From Dipteris shenzhenensis (lineage: Eukaryota > Polypodiophyta > Polypodiopsida > Gleicheniales), in the NCBI GenBank assembly GCA_047967505.1, contig CM106541.1: 64,000 nucleotides of DNA. One strand, 5' to 3'. The notes under the pieces were generated by a model. It did no database searches. It saw only the letters and a list, made by a program, of their open reading frames with translations, and was not told the DNA's origin. Numbering within the stretch: the first letter of the stretch is position 1; each line of letters starts with the position of its first letter. Shown piece by piece: positions 42,760-54,904 of this stretch. The position numbers and the translations under genes are program-made.

Positions 42760-45700
42760 CTGAACCATTGGATATGCTTTGCATAGTCGATCACGCATTA
42801 TCCACCGTTTTTCCCGTAGTGATGTACACATCCACAAAAAAACACGCCCTTAGGTATGTTATCTGACCAAGTACTTATCGGATGGGTGTGCCTCTTTGAG
42901 AACATTTCAATACCACCTAAGTTGAGGTGCAGGAAAACTATTGTGCCCATCGGATATCCTTTGCATGGTCGATTGAGCATTAAATACTATTTTTGCTCTA
43001 GTGTCATGCACATCCGTAAAAAAACACGCTGCTAGGTATGTTATCCGATCAAGTACTTATGGGATGGGTGTGCCACTCTGCATGTAAGTCAATTCCACCT
43101 AGTTGAAGGTTTTTGCAAAGTATTGTGCCCATCGGATATGCTTTGCATTGTCGATCAAGCATAAAACACCGTTTTTGCCTTAGTGTCATGCACAACAATA
43201 AAAAAACACGGTCCTAGGTATGTTATTCAAACAAGTACTTATCAGATGGGGGATCCACTTTTCAGGCAAGTCTTTTGCAACTAGGTTGAGGTTTGTGCAA
43301 AGTATTGTCACCATCGGATATGCTTTTCATGGTCAATCACGCATTATACAACGTTTCTCCTATAGTGATATGCACATCCACAAAAGAACACACCCTTAGG
43401 TATGTTATCTAACCAAGTACTTATTGAATGGGTGTGCCTCTTTGAAAACATGTCAATACCACCTAGGTTAAGGTGTAGGATAAGTATTGTGCCCATTGGA
43501 TATGCATTGCATGGTGGATCGAGCATTAATTACCATTTTTGCCTTAGTGTCATGCACATCCGTAAAAAAAACACATTGCTAGTTGTGTTATCCAATCAAG
43601 TACTTATGGGATGGGAATGCCACTTTTCATGAAAGTCAATTCCACCTATTTTAAGGTGTGTGCAAAGTTTTATGCCCATCAGATATGCTTTGCATTATTG
43701 ATCAAGCATAAAACTCCGTTTTTGCCTTAGTGTCATGCACAACCATTAAAAAACACGGTCCTAGGTGTGCTATTCAAACAAGTACTTCTCAGATGGGGGA
43801 TCCACTTTTCATGCAAGTCTGTTTCAACTAGGTTGAGGTTCATTCAAAGTATTGTGACCATCGGATATGCTTTGCATGGTCGATCACGCATTATCCACTG
43901 TTTTCCCATAGTGATATGCACATCCGCAAAAAAACAGGCCCTTAGGTATGTTATCTGACCAAGTACTTATCGGATGGTTGTGCCTCTTTGAGAACATTTT
44001 AATACCACCTAGGTTGAGGTGTAGGAAAATTATTGTGCCCATCGCATATCCGTTGCATGGTCGATCGAGCATTAAATACCATTTTTGCTCTAGTGTCATG
44101 CACATCCGTAAAAAAATACGCTGCTAGGTATGTTATTCGATCAAGTACTTATGGGATGGGTGCTCCACTTTGCATGTAAGTGAATTTCACCTAGTTTAAG
44201 GTGTGTGAAAAGTATTATCCCCATCGGATATGCTTTTCATTGTTGATCAAGCATAAAACACTGGTTTTGCCTTAGTGTCATGCACATCCGTAAAAAAACA
44301 TGCTGCTAGGTATGTTATTCGATCAAGTACTTATGGGATGGGCACTCCACTTTGTACACAAGTCTGTTTCAACTAGGTTGAGGTGTGTGCAAAGTATTGT
44401 GACCATCGGATATGCTTTGCATGGTCGATCACACATTATCCAGCGTTTTTGCCGTAGTGATATGCACATCCGCAAAAAAACATGCCCTAAGGTATGTTAT
44501 CTGACCAAGTACTTATCGGATGGGTGTACCTCTTTCAGAACATTTCAATACCATCTAGGTTGAGGTGTAGAAAAAGTATTGTGCCCATCCGATATACTTT
44601 GCACGGTTGATCGAGCATTAAATACCATTTTTTCTCTAATGTCATGCACATCTGTAAAAAAACACGCTGCTAGGTATATTATTCGATCAAGTACTTATGG
44701 GATGGGTGCTCCACTTTGCATGTAAGTCAAATTCACCTAGTTTAAGGTGTGTGCAAAGTATTATGCCAATCGGATATGCTTGGCATTGTCGATCAAGCAT
44801 AAAACACCATTTTTGCCTTCGTGTAATGCACAACCATAAAAAAACATGGTCCTAGGTGTGTTATTCAAACAAGTACTTATCGGATGGGGTCTCCACTTTG
44901 CACCCAAGTCAAGTTAAACTCGATTGAGGTGCATGAAAAGTATTGTGACCATTGGATATGCTTTGCATGGTCAATCATGCATTATACACTGTTTTCGCCC
45001 TAGTGATATGCAGATCTGTAAGAAAACACGCCCTTAGTTGTGTTATCCAACCATACTTATCTGATGGGTGTGCCTTTTTTCAAACAAGTTAATACCACCT
45101 AGGTTGAGGTGCAAGTAATTTATTGTGCCAATCAGATATGCATTGCATGGTCGATTGAGCATAAAATACCATTTTTGCCTTAGTGTCAAGCACATTTGTA
45201 AGAAAACACGGTCCTAGGTGTGTTATCGGATCAAGTACTTATCTGACTAACATGCCACTTTTTGTGCAACTCAATAACACCTAGGTTGATGTGGGTGCAA
45301 AGTATTGTGCCCATCGGATGTACTTTGCATGGTATATCATGTATTAAAATCCATTTGTGCCTCAATGTCATGCACAACCATTAAAAAACACGCTTTTAGG
45401 TGTGTTATCCGACCAACTGCTTATCAGATGGGTGTACCACTTTGCATGCAATGCAATACCACAATTTTTGAGGCTCATGCAAAGTATTGCACCCATCGGA
45501 TATGCTTTTCATTGTCGATCAAGCATTAAATACCATTTTGGCCTTAGTGTCATGCACAACTGTCAAAAAACGTGGTCCTAGATGTGTTATTCAACTAAGT
45601 ACTTATGGGATGGGCATGCCACTTTACATGTAAGTCAATAACACCTAGGTTGAGATGTGTGCAAAGTATTGTGATGATCGGATATGCATTGCATTGTCGA

Positions 45701-46375
45701 TCAAGCATAAAACACCGTTTTTGCCTTAGTGTCATGGACAATCATTAAAAAACATGGTCCTAGGTGTGATATTCAAAAAAGTACTTGTCAGATGGGGGAG
45801 CCACTTTGCACGAAAGTCAATTTCAACTAGGTTGATGTGCATGCATAGTATTGTGTCTATCGGTTATGCTTTGCATGGGGAATCACACATTATACACCGT
45901 TTTCCCCCTAGTGTTATGCACATCCATCAAAGAACACGCTCTTAGGTATATTATCATACCAAGTACTTATTAAATGGGCGTTCCACTTTGCATGGAGCAC
46001 CATACCACCGCTTTTGAGGCATGTACAAAGCATTGTGCCCATCGGATATGCTTTGCATGGTAGATTGAGTATTAAATGCCATTTTTGCCTTGGTATCATG
46101 TAGAACCGTCAAAAAACACGATCTTATGTGTGTTTTTCAAACAAGTACTTATCGGATGGGGATGCCACTTTGCACACAAGTCAATATTACCTAGGTTGAG
46201 AAATGTACAAAGTCTTGTGTCCATTGGATATGCTTTGCATAGTCGATCACACATTATACAACATTTTGTTCCTAGTGTTATGCACAATCGTCATAAAATA
46301 CGTTTGCAGGTGTGTTATCCAAACAAGTACTAATGGGATGGGTGCACCACTTTGTATGCAAGTCAATATAACTCA
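42760..46375 (+). repeat. 182-bp satellite array, about 20 forward monomers
   Basis: The word AAGTACTTAT recurs at positions near 42871, 43053, 43235, 43417, 43600, 43782, 43963, 44145, 44327, 44509, 44691, 44873, 45053, 45235, 45417, 45599, 45781, 45963, 46145 and 46327, an almost constant 182-bp step. Each monomer contains GATATGCTTTGCATGGTCGATC, an A5-7 tract after CATCCGTAAAAA, and CACACCTAGG-like text. Three monomer types alternate in the first half. The short frames over it encode nothing. Confidence 0.95.
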
Positions 46376-47100
46376 CATACACTCAACCCACACCATATGT
46401 ACATGAACTGCTCCAATCCAGCCACACATACACAGACGCACATGCGCAAATACGCCCTTGCAAATACACCCTTGAATAAAAGCACAATTGTTGTATGACC
46501 ACGATAGGATCGTTTTGACACCTGTGATTTTGCCCACATGTAACTTTGCAAATAGTAAAATAATCATATAATAATATATTAATAGTTTGCAAATGTGTAT
46601 AGCAAGTGAGTAATGGGAAGTGGAAGTGGGAGTGAGGAGGGAGGAGTGGAATGGGAGAGGGGAGGTAATAGGGGTGTATGATAATAAGTATAAAAAATAG
46701 TATAATAATATATTAATAGTTTGCAAATGGCAAGTGAGTAATGGGAAGTGGAAGTGAGAGTGGGGAGGGAGGAATGGAATGGGAGAGGGGGAGGTAATAG
46801 GGGAGTAGGATAATAAGGGAGTGAAATGAGTGAGGGGAGTTAATAGGGGATGGGGGGATTTCGGGAAATGGAAGGGTGGGATGGGGAAATGGGAGGAGTA
46901 TGGGACGTGGTGGAAATGTGGGATGGGAGTGGTGGCAATGGGGGAGGAAGAAGAAATGGATGGGGGGAGGGCCAATGGAAGATTGGGATGAGGGATGGGG
47001 GTCCAATGGGAGAGGGAAAGTAATGGGAGCCAATGGGAGAGGGGAGGAATGGAAAGCCAATAGGAGAGAGGGGAGGAATGGAAAGCCAATAGGAGAGGAG
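46376..47100. repeat. G-rich tract with a tandem duplication of about 130 bp
   Basis: TAATATATTAATAGTTTGCAAATG followed by AGTGAGTAATGGGAAGTGGAAG occurs at about 46570-46670 and 46700-46800. The rest is GGGA/GGAAT-rich. A 238-codon minus-strand frame here is Ser/Pro/His low complexity. Confidence 0.75.
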
Positions 47101-47103
47101 GAG

Positions 47104-47345
47104 GAAAACCTAGTTTTTCTTATATATAGTCTTCCTTCTTCATTCATTCTCCCCTTATTTCAGTCATTCAAGCAAGAAAGCAAGGACGAGCAAGAAAGCA
47201 AGGAAGGAAGAGCAAGAAAGCAAGAAAGAGCAAAGTTACAAACTTTTTCCAGGTACTTGTAAATTTTTTTGATTAATTCTTTATCTAAGTTTTGTAGATT
47301 TGTTTTTTTTTAATTTGAAGAGAGAGAAAGAAAGAAAGAGAGAGA
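47104..47345 (+). promoter_or_regulatory. Promoter-like module, copy 1
   Basis: TAGTTTTTCTTATATATAG (47111-47129, TATA-box-like) is followed by a CATTCATTCTC segment, an AGCAAGAAAGCAAGG-rich leader, a splice-donor-like CAGGTACTTG at about 47250, and a GA tract. The same order recurs at 56280-56560. Promoter activity is inferred only from order and duplication. Confidence 0.4.
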
Positions 47346-48552
47346 GGAACTAGAGAGAGAGAGAGAAAGTTTAGAGAGAAGGAGAGGAGCCTTGGGGGCC
47401 GCGGCCTCTAGGAGGAAGAGGGAAGTGGAGGGGGGAGAGAGAGGGAGGAAAAGAGGGAGGGAGGAGAGAGAGGGGGGGTTATGAGAGAGAGAGGTGCAAG
47501 GAACTAGAGAGAGAGAGAAAAAAAAAAATTTAGAGAGAAGGAGAGGAGCCTTGGGGGCCGCGGCCTCCAGGAGGAAGAGGGAAGTGGAGGGGGGAGAGAG
47601 AGGGAGGAAAGGAGGGAGGAGAGAGAGAGGGGGGTATGAGAGAGAGAGGTTCGAGAGGGAGGTGGGGGGATGGAGTGGTGGAGGGGAGAGAGAGAGGGAG
47701 GAAAGGAGGTAGCGGTCAGAGGGGGAGGCGATAGGGGGAGGCAGTGGGAGGGGGAGGCAGTAGGGGGAGGCAACGGGAGGGGGGAGCAGAGAGAGGGGGG
47801 AGAGGAGGGAGGAGAGAGAGGGGGGATGGAGGGGGGAGAGAGAGGGAGGAAAGAAAAGAGGGAGGAGGCGACGGGAGGGGGAGGCGGTAGGGGGAGGCGG
47901 CGATAGGGGCAGCGGTAGGGGGAGGTGGCGAAATAGGGGGGAGTGGTAGTAAGGGGAGGCGGCGGGAGGGTGAGGGGGCAGCAATAGGGGGAGCAAGGTA
48001 GGGGGAGGTGGGAGGGGGGAGCGGGGGTAGGGGGCGGTAGGGGCTAGGGAGGCGGGAGGGGGGGAGTGGAGGTAGGGAGGCGGGAGTGGGGGTAGGGGAG
48101 CGGGGATAGGGGGAGGGGGGAGGGGGGAGGCGGGGTAGGGGAGCGGCGGGATAAGGGGAGGCAAGAGCGGTGGTAGGGGGAGGCGATGGGAGGGTGAGGG
48201 GGTGGGAGGGGGGAGCGGGGGTAGGGAGTCAGGAGGAGGGAGCAGGGGTAGGAGAGCAGCGGTAAGGGGAGCGGGGGTAGGGGGAGGCGACGGGAGGGTG
48301 AGGGGGTGGGAGGGGGGAGCAGGGGTAGGGAGGCAGGAGGGGGGAGCGGGGGTAGGGGAGCGGCAGTAGGGGGAGCAGGGGTAGGGGGAGGCAGGAGGGG
48401 GGAGGCACGGTAGGGGGAGGTGGGAGGGGGAGCGACGGTAGGGGGAGGTGGCAGGAGGGTCAGGGGGCAATGGTAGAGGGAGGCAGCAGGAGGGGGAGGC
48501 GAGGTAGAGAGGGAGGGGGGAGAGAGAGAGGAGTGAGGGGAGGGAGGGGAGG

Positions 48553-48602
<50 letters not shown>

Positions 48603-48760
48603 TCCTAGCGGCCATGGCCCCCAAGGTGAGAGGAGTGAGGAAAGGGAGAGGAGAGAGAGAGAATGAGGGGAGGGAGAGGAGGGAGAGAGAAAGAAGGGGG
48701 AGGTGGCGCAGAGAGGGAGGGGAGAGAGAGAGAGGAGTGAGGGGAGGGAGGGGAGGGAGG

Positions 48761-48799
<39 letters not shown>

Positions 48800-48910
48800 G
48801 GGGGTGGGCTCCTGGCAACCGCGGCCCCCAGGGTGAGAGGAGTGAGGAAAGGGAGAGGAGACAGAGAGAATGAGGGAGGGAGAGGAGGGAGAGAGAAAGA
48901 AGGGGGAGGC
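47310..48910. repeat. Purine-rich GA/GGGAGG array, left part
   Basis: About 1.6 kb almost free of pyrimidines on the plus strand. It contains (GA)n, GGTAGGGGGAGG-type units (47690-48480) and larger units with a GC-rich core such as CCTTGGGGGCCGCGGCCTC (47391, 47549) and CCTAGCGGCCATGGCCCCC (48603), CCTGGCAACCGCGGCCCCC (48811). The core spacing at the right end is about 210 bp. Long Pro/Ser/Leu frames on the minus strand are by-products of composition. Confidence 0.9.
48906..48910. other. Target-site duplication GAGGC/GAGGT of LTR element D (left)
   Basis: GAGGC lies before the left LTR and GAGGT (55226-55230) after the right one, one mismatch. The intact array at about 48695 reads GGGGGAGGTGGC, the predicted empty site. 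Confidence 0.7.
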
Positions 48911-49234
48911 TGAAAAAACATGTGTGCCTCAGGATCTATGGAGCGCTCTAAGGTGGATGGAACCTGTGTGGAAACATGATGAAGAGAGTACTCATGACAT
49001 GTACCTCAAGTCAATTAGGTTCCAAGATAGACTGCTGGCTTGGACTCATAAAGAGAATCTTGGAATAGTGGAAAGTGCTTGATTGATATTACTTCAAATG
49101 AACCTCCCTTTTATAGGTGAGGGTACTTACATCCATATGCTTGCTCACATGTGGGATATCTCCTCCATGCCATGTGGTAGCTTTTCCTTTACTCATACCT
49201 TTGCCTTTAATCTATGGCACCACAACTCTCAACA
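48911..49234 (-). repeat. Element D 3' LTR
   Basis: On the plus strand it starts TGAAAAAACATGTGTGCC and ends CACAACTCTCAACA; nearly identical to 54905-55225. Confidence 0.9.
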
Positions 49235-49415
49235 CCTCCCCTTGGTGCCATGATCCTTTGGCTACTGCAAGGTGGTCAGATGTGAGTTACATTCCATCAC
49301 CTCCCCTTAGTGCATGCATTGCTACTTAAGGTGGTAAAGTATGGTTTACATGTCAATACCTCTCCTGGGTGCTTTCATAGCTACTCTCAGGTGGTCAAGC
49401 TTGATTTACAAAATA
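49235..49415. repeat. Three tandem units, each starting with a polypurine-tract copy
   Basis: CCTCCCCTTGGTGCC (49235), CCTCCCCTTAGTGCA (49301) and CCTCTCCTGGGTGCT (49360) each head a unit of about 53-66 bp containing GCTACT...AGGTGGT and TTTACA. On the minus strand each gives an AAGGGGAGG-like tract next to the LTR. Confidence 0.8.
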
Positions 49416-51157
49416 TAGGCAAGGTTGGCGAGGTTTTTGTTTCTTAATACATTTCACTGATGTCACCTTTTGGCTCTTGGCTTGATGAGGATGCTTTGTT
49501 CTTCCATGTGCCTTCATGCTTTGTGTGTGGATGCCATGCTTTGTGCTATGGTCATCTCATGCACTTGTGCTTTCGGCATGCTTTTTGCATTCATGCGTCG
49601 CTTTTCCATTTGTTGCAAAGGTCTTACCATGAGCTTTATTTTGCTTCAATGGCAGTGTCTAATTACTAACAATGATTTTGACTTCACAAACAAGTAGAGC
49701 TCAAAAAGACGATCACTTTTCCTTTTTGGACAGTGTCCAAATTCTTCCTGGATTGGAAGTTACGGCTTGTCAAAGATTCTGTGAAGAAGAGGGCCTTTGA
49801 TGATGTGGCACAGTGATTCACATGTTGAATTCCATACTGTGCTTAACAAGAGGCTGTGTGCTTGGAAGGCACTACTGACTTTGCATGTTGATGTGGCTTA
49901 ACTAACCCTAACTCTAACTTAACCATGGCATGTTGGGTTGACCTGATCGAGGTTAGCTTGACCAACCTTATCGATTGGTTGACCAAATACACCTAACCGT
50001 GGTTAGTTTCTATCTTCCATGTGTCTTTTCTGAAACTTTGGAGAAGATATGGCTCCATCCGCCGATTTGATGGTGTCGCATGAGGAGAGGCATTGGCGCT
50101 GAGGGATCCAAGAGCGGCCACTGTTGCAAGCTTCGTAGAAGAACCGCAATCTTCTCTCTTGCTTGGCACATCGCATAGCCATTCGGTGTCTTGAGCTATT
50201 GCCCGCATGGGCTTCCCACCCACGTCTTTTATTGCACCACTACCCCGTCGTGCCTACATAATCCCGTGAGCTCTCGGGTCCCTTGGTCATAAGCCCTCCA
50301 GCCTGGTCTGTGAGCTAGGAGTCTTGAAGCTGCTGATGGTGAAGTGGCTGTTGGTCTTCGTTGACAGAGGGCCTTAGTTGCATGTGGAGTCCGTTAGTTG
50401 CTGAGGCATATGAGAGCCTTCTGTGTTGCGGCTGCCTTGTAAGAACGGGTCGTTTCGGTGCTCTTAGGTGCTACGAGTCATTTGGAGGTGCTAGTTGTAG
50501 ATAGGAGTTTGGACTCGTAGCTATCGATGGAGCTTTGGAGTCGCTGACGAGGTTCCTTGTCTAGAGGAAGGCTGCTAGTCGTGAAGCTGGAAGCCTTTGT
50601 GAAGCACTTGTAGCTCTTTTGAGCTATAGAAGATGCTGTGTGGCGGACGGGCCAGCTTTGCTATAAGCTTGTAGCTCGGCATTGGAGAGGTAGGCCCTGG
50701 TCTACATGCATGAAGGCTATAAAGATCGAGTCGATGAAGGTTCGGCTGATGGCCTTGGATCTGCAGACCGTGACTGAAGCTTTGATGGTCTGCGTGGAGA
50801 CTCAGGGCACTGTTTGAGAACTACGAGGGTACCATCCAATCTTTTGAGCACTTTCTAATGCAAATACAAACTGCATCATCTACAGAGGTTTCCTTGGCTG
50901 GTGGATTAGCTTTAGCTGAAGTCGCTACAGTCCGCTGTAGCTAGAGAGTTGAAGCTTAGAGTCTGTCTCTCATGTTGTTGAAGAGGAGTCAGAGTTGGTA
51001 GTCGCAGGTGATGTCTACTGTGAGACTGTTGGCAACTATGGAGCTTTTGCTATGGGTATAGGTCTCACAAGAAACCTCACAAATTTCTCTCTCTCTCAAA
51101 ACCAGTAGAGCTTCGGGCTCTCTCTCAAATAATAGGATCTCTCCCTATCTCTCTCTC
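49416..51157 (-). other. Element D internal region without recognisable coding
   Basis: Moderately GC-rich between 50,200 and 51,050. No gag, protease, integrase or RT motif was seen on either strand. The minus frame 49993-50223 has no known family. Confidence 0.5.
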
Positions 51158-51165
51158 TCAGCATG
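51158..51165. other. Possible LINE target-site duplication TCTCAGCA (left)
   Basis: The same eight bases occur at 54709-54716, right after the (TTTC)n tail. The short, CT-rich word could recur by chance. Confidence 0.5.
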
Positions 51166-53720
51166 GAGGATCCGGTCATACTCCTAGCATTTCACAATGA
51201 TAGCCTCTGTCGGACTTCATCAGACTGCACAGTACAGCCCACAGATCAGGGACGTCAGTTACTAGAGCTCCTCACCTCGCACGGTATGGTCATTTATAAC
51301 AGCTTGTCCAGGTGGCCATAGTCTTCCATGCCTACATTCTCTTCTGCTTCTGGGCGTGGTACTAGCGTGATCGACTACATCATAGGTCCCGCGACTCTAG
51401 TCCCTTCCATCCATAGCCTTACTATTAGCCCCTTCATGCCCTCTGCCGACCATGCACTCATCCACTTTACTTTGACTCATGTCTCCCATGACCCACCCCC
51501 CCTCATTATCACGACTGCCAACCCTATTATGAGGTTCATTTCGACCACCAGTTCGATGATGTATATAGCCAGAACCTCAGCCGCCTACTCTGTCCTCATC
51601 TATTAGATGCTCTACCATCCACGCAGGACCGGTGGGAACTTGTACATACTTCAGTCGTTTCTGGTGCTCACATGTCGTTCCCTGCCACATGTCATTCATC
51701 TAGTCCCCCACCGGTTGGTCTTGTTCCTTGCAACGGTTGGTATGATGAGGAGTGTAAGGAACTCCATAGGAAACTTCACCTTGAGACCAAGGAGAAGTCT
51801 CCCCTCCTTGCTGAAACCAAGAGAGACTACAAGCGGTTGGTTAGGCACAAGAAATGCCAATTTCTAGCCCGAAATGAGGAGGAGCTGAGAAGCTTACTTT
51901 TCAACTGTGACTCCAAGGAATTCTGGAGAAAATTCCTCCGCTTGAAGTCTCAGAGCCCCCTCATAGATCCACGTGTCTGGTCTGCATATACTTCAGCTCT
52001 ATACGATGTTCCAGATCAGCCAGCCATCAATTTATCCCATACCCCTAGGCCAGCTTCATCTAGTCTCTTCACACCAGAGAGTGTCTGTGCAGCAGTCCAC
52101 CGATTGAAGAACGGGAGAGCTAAGGATCATGATGGATTACAAGCAGAGTATGTAATCCATGGGATTGATGCCTTAGATTTTGTTCTTTCCCGTCTCTTCA
52201 ATGAGTCTGTTTGTACAGGCCTACCACAGTCCTGGTTAGGCAATACCATAATACCTATCCACAAGTCGGGGGACCCTATGGAGCCATCGAATTATAGGAC
52301 CATCATGATTGGCCACGTTATGGCCAAGATCTATGCATCAGTTTTGGAAAGCCGTATGAATGACCATGCCGAGACGACAGGACTCAGAGCCAGAGGGCAG
52401 GCTGGATTTCGCACGGATCATTCGACACTTGACCACATCCTCACACTCAGGGCACTGGTAGAGGAGGTGAAGTCACAAAGGCAACGGCTTTATTGTTGCT
52501 TCGTGGACTTCAAGAAGGCATTTGACACAGTTCCACGATTCAGATTGTTTCAGAGGATTCGTTAGATGGGCTTCAGTGGAGAGATACAGTGGGCTATCAT
52601 GGCTTTGTATGAGAGGGTCACTGGTCGGGTTCGGACACGACGTGAGGGGCTCTCAGAGGAGGTATGCAGCACGATTGGGGTGAAGCAGGGTTGCCCGCTC
52701 TCTCCTACTCTCTTTCGATTATATATTGATGAGCTAGAGATGTTTGTACAGATGACAGGCGGTGTGGGCTCTACTCTCTCAGGATCCTCCATTCCTATCC
52801 TCCTGTATGCAGACGATGTGGTTCTCATTTCCTCTACTGCTCAGGGCCTCTAGGCACATATTGAGGCACTCCACAAGTTTTGCCAGGACAGAGGGTTGAC
52901 CGTAAACCTTGGCAAGTCCAAGGTTATGGTTTTCAACACCTCTGATTGTATTTACAACTTATGACGGACAGCCCATTGAGCTTATTAGAGAGTACACTTA
53001 TTTGGGGGCAGTTTTCAGGGGACCGGTCTTCACCATGACATATGCAGCACAAGATAGGATTAGTAAAGGGTATGCTTCATTGGCTCATCTTGAGTGTCAG
53101 TGTTTTCAGTCCCACTTTCAGCATCCCGATACGAAATCCTTGCTTTTTGATACATTGGTGAGACCAGCTGCGATGTACGTAGCTCCTTTCTAGGCAGGAG
53201 ACCTCGGTGCTGTAGATTGGAGACGAGTAGAGAGGTTACAGATCATCATGTTCTCTCGGCTCATTAGGGCCAAGGCTACAGTTCTGCACGAGATCATGCT
53301 AGTAGAGTTTGGAGCTACTCCCCTTGCATTGGATGCAGCGTTTCAGTCGGTCATGTATTTACACAGGGTTAGGGAGTTTGGAGACTCAGCAGCAGGCAGA
53401 GCTCAGTTGCCATGGTTAGCACTTGCATCTTTTATGGAGTTGGCACGACCGATACTGCTGGTACTTCAGACTCACTAGGTGGCTCACATCTCTTGGACTA
53501 GACATGGATAGACTGCCTCCCTTCTGATATAGCATGGATGCCCCTCATCTCGAGTTGACTCGCCACGAGCTTAGCCAGGTCACGAGAGCAGACTTGCTGC
53601 AACTTCATACGTATCGCACTTGGATTTATCCCACGCAGCTTCCGACGAAGATGGCCACATAGCGTGACCACTTCCTTCGGATCTCAGAGGATGGGTTTGT
53701 CATTCCACCAGGCTATACAG
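51164..53720 (+). pseudogene. LINE endonuclease end and reverse transcriptase
   Basis: The plus strand reads GRQLLELLTSHGMVIYNSLS, SGRGTSVIDYIIG and SADHALIHFTL (end of an APE-type endonuclease), a linker with CNGWYDEECKELHRKLH, then RT: RLKNGRAKDHDGLQAEYV, WLGNTIIPIHKSGDPMEPSN, RGQAGFRTDHSTLDHILTL, CCFVDFKKAFDTVPR (first catalytic Asp), GVKQGCPLSPTLFRLYIDEL and ILLYADDVVLIS at about 52798-52833 (catalytic YADD), then YTYLGAVF. Stops lie at about 51319, 51604, 52563, 52851, 53191 and 53476, with frameshifts near 51530-51680 and 52950. The enzyme would nick the target and copy its own RNA there. Confidence 0.9.
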
Positions 53721-54268
53721 GTATCCACATGTCCCACTCACTGAGGATTGCCCTTGGCCAGCTTAGAGTCTCTTCGCATCAGCTCGAGATAGAGGCTGGT
53801 AGGATGCGACGCATGGAGGATGGACGGCGACCAGGTCGAGAGACCAGGATCTGCCCTTGTTGCACCATGGGAGAGGTGGAGTCAGAGGAGTACTTCATTT
53901 GCAGATGCCCGCTATATTATGAGCTCAGAGGTAGATTCCACTGTCTCTTCACGGATGGCTTTGGACCTCTCTCACGAGTGATGGACTACGAGGATCAGCA
54001 TTGCCTAGCTCTTTATGTCAAGGAGGCCATTATGCTTCGACGACACTACCTCAGAGACCATCAGCACAGACTGGAGCGTGATAGAGCCCAGCCTGATAGA
54101 GCTCAGGCACACGCTATACCAGAAGACAGAGACCAGGAGGAGCATGAGGAGGTCAGAGCTCACACAGGACACATGCCTCCACCCTGTGGATGTACATATG
54201 AGATGGTTTGTAGACGCCGCAGGATCTTGTTACATAGGGGACGTACTCGCTGCTTCATCTCCAGATGA
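53720..54268 (+). pseudogene. LINE C-terminal zinc-binding region
   Basis: The frame 53729-54268 (179 codons, open) contains ICPCCTMGEVESEEYFICRCP at about 53850-53913, followed by LYYELRGRFH. This C-x-x-C ... C-x-C-P-x-Y spacing with E-x-E-E-(H/Y)-F is the common cysteine box at the C-terminus of many LINE polyproteins, thought to bind nucleic acid. The usual histidine is a tyrosine (EEYF). The tail is Arg/Asp/His-rich. Confidence 0.75.
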
Positions 54269-54892
54269 TCCAGGATGATGGCAGCTTTTTGGAGGAGACT
54301 TACTCATGGAGATCTCACCCCACCAGCCGCTCACCTCACCTTTGCTCAAATTTGTACTCTCATAGCAGGAGGCAAAGTCGATGGACAGGATTTCCAGTAT
54401 TATTTTGGTTCTCAGACTCCGTGACACCTGGACTTGTATCTTTGCATTGGCATATTGTACTCATCCCCCCATTTTGCACCCAGGGGCGGTTTTCTTGCAT
54501 CTAGTTTACTTTGTATTTAGGCTCAGATTTAACATTATGTACTTTCACTTGCATTGTATTGCGTAGCACTTAGATGATATTCGATGATGCCTCTTCTTTG
54601 TGGCACGTTGATTTTGTGCTATCTTGTATGCAGAGTTCTTGATGTCCCATGGGCCCATTTTGGCCTTTAGTGGACAATAATACACTTTCTTTCTTTCTTT
54701 CTTTCTTTTCTCAGCACAAAGAGTGGACTCACAAGAGCTCTCTCTTTTTCACAATGGAACTCTCACAAAACAATTGAACAGAAATCTTCAACTCTCATGG
54801 GTGGAATTTTTTCAATGGGAGAATGAAAGAATGAACACTAAAAGAGAAAACTCAACCTCAATCTACAACTAATCTAAGGGAACTAGACCTAA

Positions 54893-54904
54893 GCTCTGAT
54901 ACCA
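54893..54904 (-). promoter_or_regulatory. Element D primer-binding site
   Basis: The minus strand reads TGGTATCAGAGC directly inside the right LTR, a full match to the initiator-Met tRNA site. Confidence 0.9.

Larger units (their letters stand above)
51164..54708 (+). mobile_element. 5'-truncated LINE inserted in element D
   Basis: It begins inside the endonuclease domain and ends in a TTTC tetranucleotide tail (about 54684-54708) after about 420 bp of 3' sequence. It lies on the opposite strand to element D. The missing 5' part is the usual result of incomplete target-primed reverse transcription. Confidence 0.82.

Noticed and set aside
42386-46375. Possible CRISPR array because of evenly spaced repeats
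   Set aside because: The whole 182-bp unit repeats without unique spacers, and the DNA is eukaryotic; this is a satellite.
46373-46592. Small frames at the right end of the satellite
   Set aside because: No homology or composition bias; they continue into repeat DNA.
46373-47147. Minus frames of 238 and 144 codons rich in Ser, Pro and His
   Set aside because: Low-complexity reading of a G-rich repeat in two overlapping frames; not a gene.
47310-48818. A 502-codon minus-strand frame rich in Pro, Ser and Leu
   Set aside because: It lies wholly in the purine-rich array. Its composition follows from the CCCTCTCC-type complement, there is no domain, and other frames of the same DNA are also open.
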